64,000 nt of DNA from Gaeumannomyces sp. JS-464 (Eukaryota > Ascomycota > Sordariomycetes > Magnaporthales > Magnaporthaceae), in assembly GCA_002197995.1 (NCBI GenBank), contig NGZR01000001.1:6634001-6698000 (forward strand). The letters are read 5' to 3'. Shown here one piece after another: positions 60,885-64,000 of this stretch (the stretch's first letter is position 1; every line of letters starts with the position of its first letter). Below the pieces are notes generated by a model. The model was not told where the DNA came from. It did no database searches and was given only the letters and a program-made list of their open reading frames with translations. The position numbers were made by a program, and so were the translations under genes.

Positions 60885-62056
60885 CCCCTCTCTTTTCTCT
60901 CTTCCTCTGGCAGCCAGGAGCAAGAAGAAAAAACTGGCCAGAATAAAAAAAAATCTTCCCAGGACCAAATCACACACAGCGCCGTCGCCAGCCGACCCCA
61001 AACGACGACAGCAATCTCCCTCGCCGCTTGATCGTTTGCCGCCTCTTCCTTGTTATTTCGGTAGTAACATATTCTATACGCTCGGCAATACGAACCGCGC
61101 GCAAACGGGTCAGGACCTTTTTTTTTACTGTGAGGAGGGGAAACTGAAAGAAAAAAAAAATAGATTGGACGGACGGGAAGCGGGAAAACGACATCCAGTC
61201 TTTTCATTTTCCCAACCGGACGGGCGCAGAACCACGCACGACGCACGTCAACACCTGCCTCTGTTGTGCACCCGCCATGTGTTTGGGCAGCGACAACGGC
61301 AGCAGGTAGCACGGTGCTTTACACGCAGTGCGCGCACACGACACGCAAGCCGCCGACGGCGCGAATCACGAGCGGGTAGTCTCGACCGGCCTGGTGTCTA
61401 CTAGGTGCTCTCGTCGACGCTACCTACCACACACCGCTCCCCTCCCCTTCCCCCGCACCCATCGCGGAGAACGACCACATCATCGGTCGCTACGTCAACC
61501 TTGCCACGCGACGAACCATCTGGGCCCTGGGGCACAGCCTCACTCGCAGGATCCTAGGCTCTCGATATCCATCGCAATTTTCCTTCTGCGCGCGCGCCGC
61601 ACACACACGCTCAGTCGTCATCTCTGCGACCCCCGACCTTCCGATATACCCCGATCTCGCTTTCTTCTTCGCACGGGTCTGCCTGCACCTGCCCGAGCTT
61701 GTGCTCTCGTCGGACCTTGATGTGCTCCTCTTCCCAGCCTTCTGCAAACCAACCCCATCCGACCTCGGGTTTCCGCATCCCGTCTGCGACGACGTCAGCG
61801 CAGCGCTTCGACGGGCCTCGGCCTAGACTGGCCTCCCGAACGGCCCTCCTGCTTCTTGCTGCGCACTGAGTTGCCTCGGTCTGCCGCCAAGCAAGCAAGC
61901 CAGCCACCCTCTTTCTTTTTTTTCTTGGTCCTGTTCCGCAGGCGTGGGGTCGAGGAATATAGATTCCCACCTACCACGACTGGCAGCCGTGCCCACGACA
62001 ACTGCTGCTGGTGACGGAGTTCGGTGTCGTTGGACACACCCAAAAACACCGCAACC

Positions 62057-64000
62057 ATGACCCTTACGTTTAACACAACATGCAACTCGACCCTGGATGA
62101 GATGAGGAGTAGGTTGGCCCTTGTAGTTAGGAGGAACCTAGCTGTCCCATAGTGTGCGCGCCAGAGCTGATCGTCCCTCATAGTCCAACCTGGCGATGAG
62201 ATGCCCATCACAGGGTCGCTGACCTTCCACGACCTCGCCCTGATCATCGCGGCCGCCTCGACGCTGGTGGCCGTCACCATGAGCCTGTGGCTGGTGTGGA
62301 TGCATGCGACGCACTACACGAAGCCGCGCGAGCAGCGCCATATCATCCGCATCCTGTTCATGGTGCCCATCTACGCCACCAGCTCGCTGCTGTCGCTGCG
62401 CTACACCTGGCACGCCATATATTTCCAGGTTATGAGCGACTGCTACGAGGCCTTCGCCATCTCGTCCTTCTTCGCTCTCATGTGCCACTACATCGGCCCG
62501 GACCTGCACGAGCAGAAGAACTACTTTCGCGCAATGACCCCGATCAAGCCATGGGTTTGGCCGCTCAGCTGGTTCCGCGCCTGCTGCTGCGGCGCCCGCG
62601 GCCCCTGGCGCACGCCTTCCAACGGTTTGACCTGGTTCAACATCATCTGGGTCGGCGTCTACCACTACATCTTCGTCCGCGTCGCCGCCACCATCGCTGC
62701 CGTTGTCACTCAGTATTTCCACCGCTACTGCGAGAGCAGCAACAGCCCCGTCTTTGCCCATATCTGGGTTATCGCTATTGTTTGCGTGGCTGTTGGTATT
62801 GCCATGTACTGCCTGATCCAGTTTTACATCCAGCTAAAGGAGCCACTGGCCGAGCACCGCCCCTTTCTCAAGATTTGCGCCATCAAGCTCGTCGTTTTCT
62901 TGTCTTTCTGGCAGTCCGCTAGCATCTCGGTTGCCACTTCTCAGCTGGAGATCGTCAAGCCCAACGACGTCTTTGCTTACCCGGACCTCAAGGTCGGCAT
63001 CCCCTCGCTCCTCCTCTGCTTTGAGATGGCTCTCTTCTCCATCATGCACATATGGGCCTTCCCCTACCAGCCCTACCGCGTCGGCGCCAAGCCCACCTTC
63101 TACCCCGTCGCCGACCCCGCGAGCGGTGCGCGTCCAAAGGAGAACAAGCCCTCGCCACCCTCCGGTGGCTTTCTCGGCCTGCTTGCGATCTGGGACGCGC
63201 TCAACTTGTGGGATATTATCAAGGCTTTCGGCAGAGGAATCCGGTGGCTGTTCTGCGGCGTCAAGGGCCGCCGCCGCGACGGCCTCTACCACGAAGGCTC
63301 CGGACGCAAGGGGAGCAACGCTAGCAGCAACGATCTCGACCTTGATGACCTCACCGGCCCTAAGAGGCCCGGTATCAGGGGCGGCAACAGTACCGAGCAC
63401 CTGCCCATCGCAAACGAGTTTCGCAGGAGTAAATTCTCGATGCTGGGTGGTGGTTCGGGGGAGGCAACGGTGGCCCGTCGGCAAGAGCAGGTGGAGGGGG
63501 AGTCGGAGCAGGCTCTCCTGGCCGCAACCTGACCTCATCCCCTCTTGCGACCAGCGCTGCGGGCGATTCCCCGCTGGCGACCACAAGGCTGCACGCCCCG
63601 CACTCGCCCCAGCCCCCGAGCCCAGGGTTTCAGCGCCCACCGAGCGCGCACGAGGGCGCCGGCCTGATCGCGCACGCGGCCTCGCCGGGGCGCCACACCC
63701 ACGAGGCCACGTCTCCCTACCGAGACAACTTCTCGGACGAGGCGGCCTACCATGACGCCGCCCCGGGCGCCGCCGTTCCGTACCACCCGGGCCACGCCCA
63801 GGTCGGCCTCGGTCTGTCCCCCGCGCCGGCGCGCCCGGCACGGTCACCAGAGTCGCTGCCACGCCAGCAGCCGCAGCACCAGCGCGGCGCCGGCCCGTAC
63901 CGACACAAGCAGAACTTCTCCCGCGGTGGGTCTCAGTCCGGGATCGGCCGGCCTCTGGTGCGGACAGAACAGCAGCATCAGCATCCGCATCAGCAGCAAT
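62057..64000 (+). CDS. TMEM184/OSTalpha-like seven-span membrane protein (DUF300), 3' end outside window
   Basis: Exon 1 (62057-62108) encodes MTLTFNTTCNSTLDEMR, a short extracellular N-terminus with two NxT sequons. An intron at 62109-62183 (GTAGGT..CATAG) joins it to exon 2. The body has seven hydrophobic segments, starting LALIIAAASTLVAVTMSLWL, with family motifs KPREQRHIIRILFMVP, SDCYEAFAISSFFALMCHYI, NGLTWFNIIWVGVYHY, IQFYIQLKEPL and LKICAIKLVVFLSFWQS. The family includes organic-solute-transporter alpha and vacuolar DUF300 proteins. One G is missing from the GGGGG run at 63457-63461. Without it the frame stops at 63532; with it the disordered tail continues (SSPLATSAAGDSPLATT, YRDNFSDEAAYHD) to the window end in a Gln/His-rich stretch. 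At least 620 residues. Confidence 0.88.

Larger units (their letters stand above)
58168..62056. other. 3.9-kb intergenic region
   Basis: No gene is supported. It contains an AAAAGG repeat (about 59674-59707), T-runs near 59566-59587, 20 T at 60865-60884, and pyrimidine-rich sequence in the upstream region of the TMEM184 gene. Confidence 0.55.

Noticed and set aside
1..64000. CRISPR arrays, operons, phage or insertion sequences
   Set aside because: The gene structure is eukaryotic with spliceosomal introns; no spaced repeats, transposase genes or terminal inverted repeats were found.
1..64000. A secondary-metabolite or toxin gene cluster
   Set aside because: No polyketide, peptide synthetase, terpene or tailoring enzyme genes are visible; the lone flavoprotein and regulator pair is not enough.

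Overview
This window is nuclear DNA from a filamentous ascomycete fungus (Pezizomycotina). A Sordariomycete is likely, but I cannot name the genus. The evidence is GC-rich genes of 0.7-13 kb, short introns (55-143 bp) with GT..AG ends and CTAAC/CTGAC branch sites, fungus-specific families (Zn2Cys6 regulator, WSC sensor, DUF1774, kelch-type surface protein) and an intron-containing nuclear tRNA. There are no operons, CRISPR arrays or recognisable transposons.

Layout: the C-terminal tail of an unknown protein (1-185, +); a GCP4-like gamma-tubulin complex protein (1359-3896, +); a fungal F-box-like hypothetical protein (4278-5852, -); a Q-rich protein with a FAR1/WRKY-GCM1-type zinc domain (8660-11255, +); cytoplasmic dynein heavy chain (12662-25771, +); a Zn2Cys6 transcription factor (26132-28266, -) divergent from an NDH-2/AIF-like flavoprotein (28911-30236, +); a DUF1774 membrane protein (34452-35508, +); a holo-ACP synthase (36398-37162, +); tRNA-Arg(CCT) with an 8-nt intron (37459-37539, +); a CSC1/OSCA-type channel (38278-41223, -); a coiled-coil hypothetical protein (44243-45743, +); a secreted kelch propeller with one membrane span and a very long cytoplasmic tail (47376-51356, +); a WSC-domain stress sensor (56711-58167, +); and a TMEM184/OSTalpha-like 7TM protein running off the right end (62057->64000, +). 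Gene-free stretches are long (up to 5.4 kb) and carry homopolymers and microsatellites.

The genes do not form one pathway. Dynein and GCP4 are both microtubule machinery. WSC, kelch, CSC1, DUF1774 and TMEM184 are membrane or cell-surface proteins. The Zn2Cys6 regulator and the flavoprotein share a promoter region with long inverted repeats and may be a regulator-target pair.

A striking property of the sequence is that seven genes (dynein, FAR1-like, Zn2Cys6, DUF1774, the 44-kb hypothetical, kelch and TMEM184) contain 1-2 base frame breaks, mostly one base lost from a short run. Family similarity or amino-acid composition continues straight across nearly every break. Five other genes have unbroken reading frames apart from introns. 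I read most of the breaks as sequence errors rather than pseudogenes, and gene extents below bridge them.
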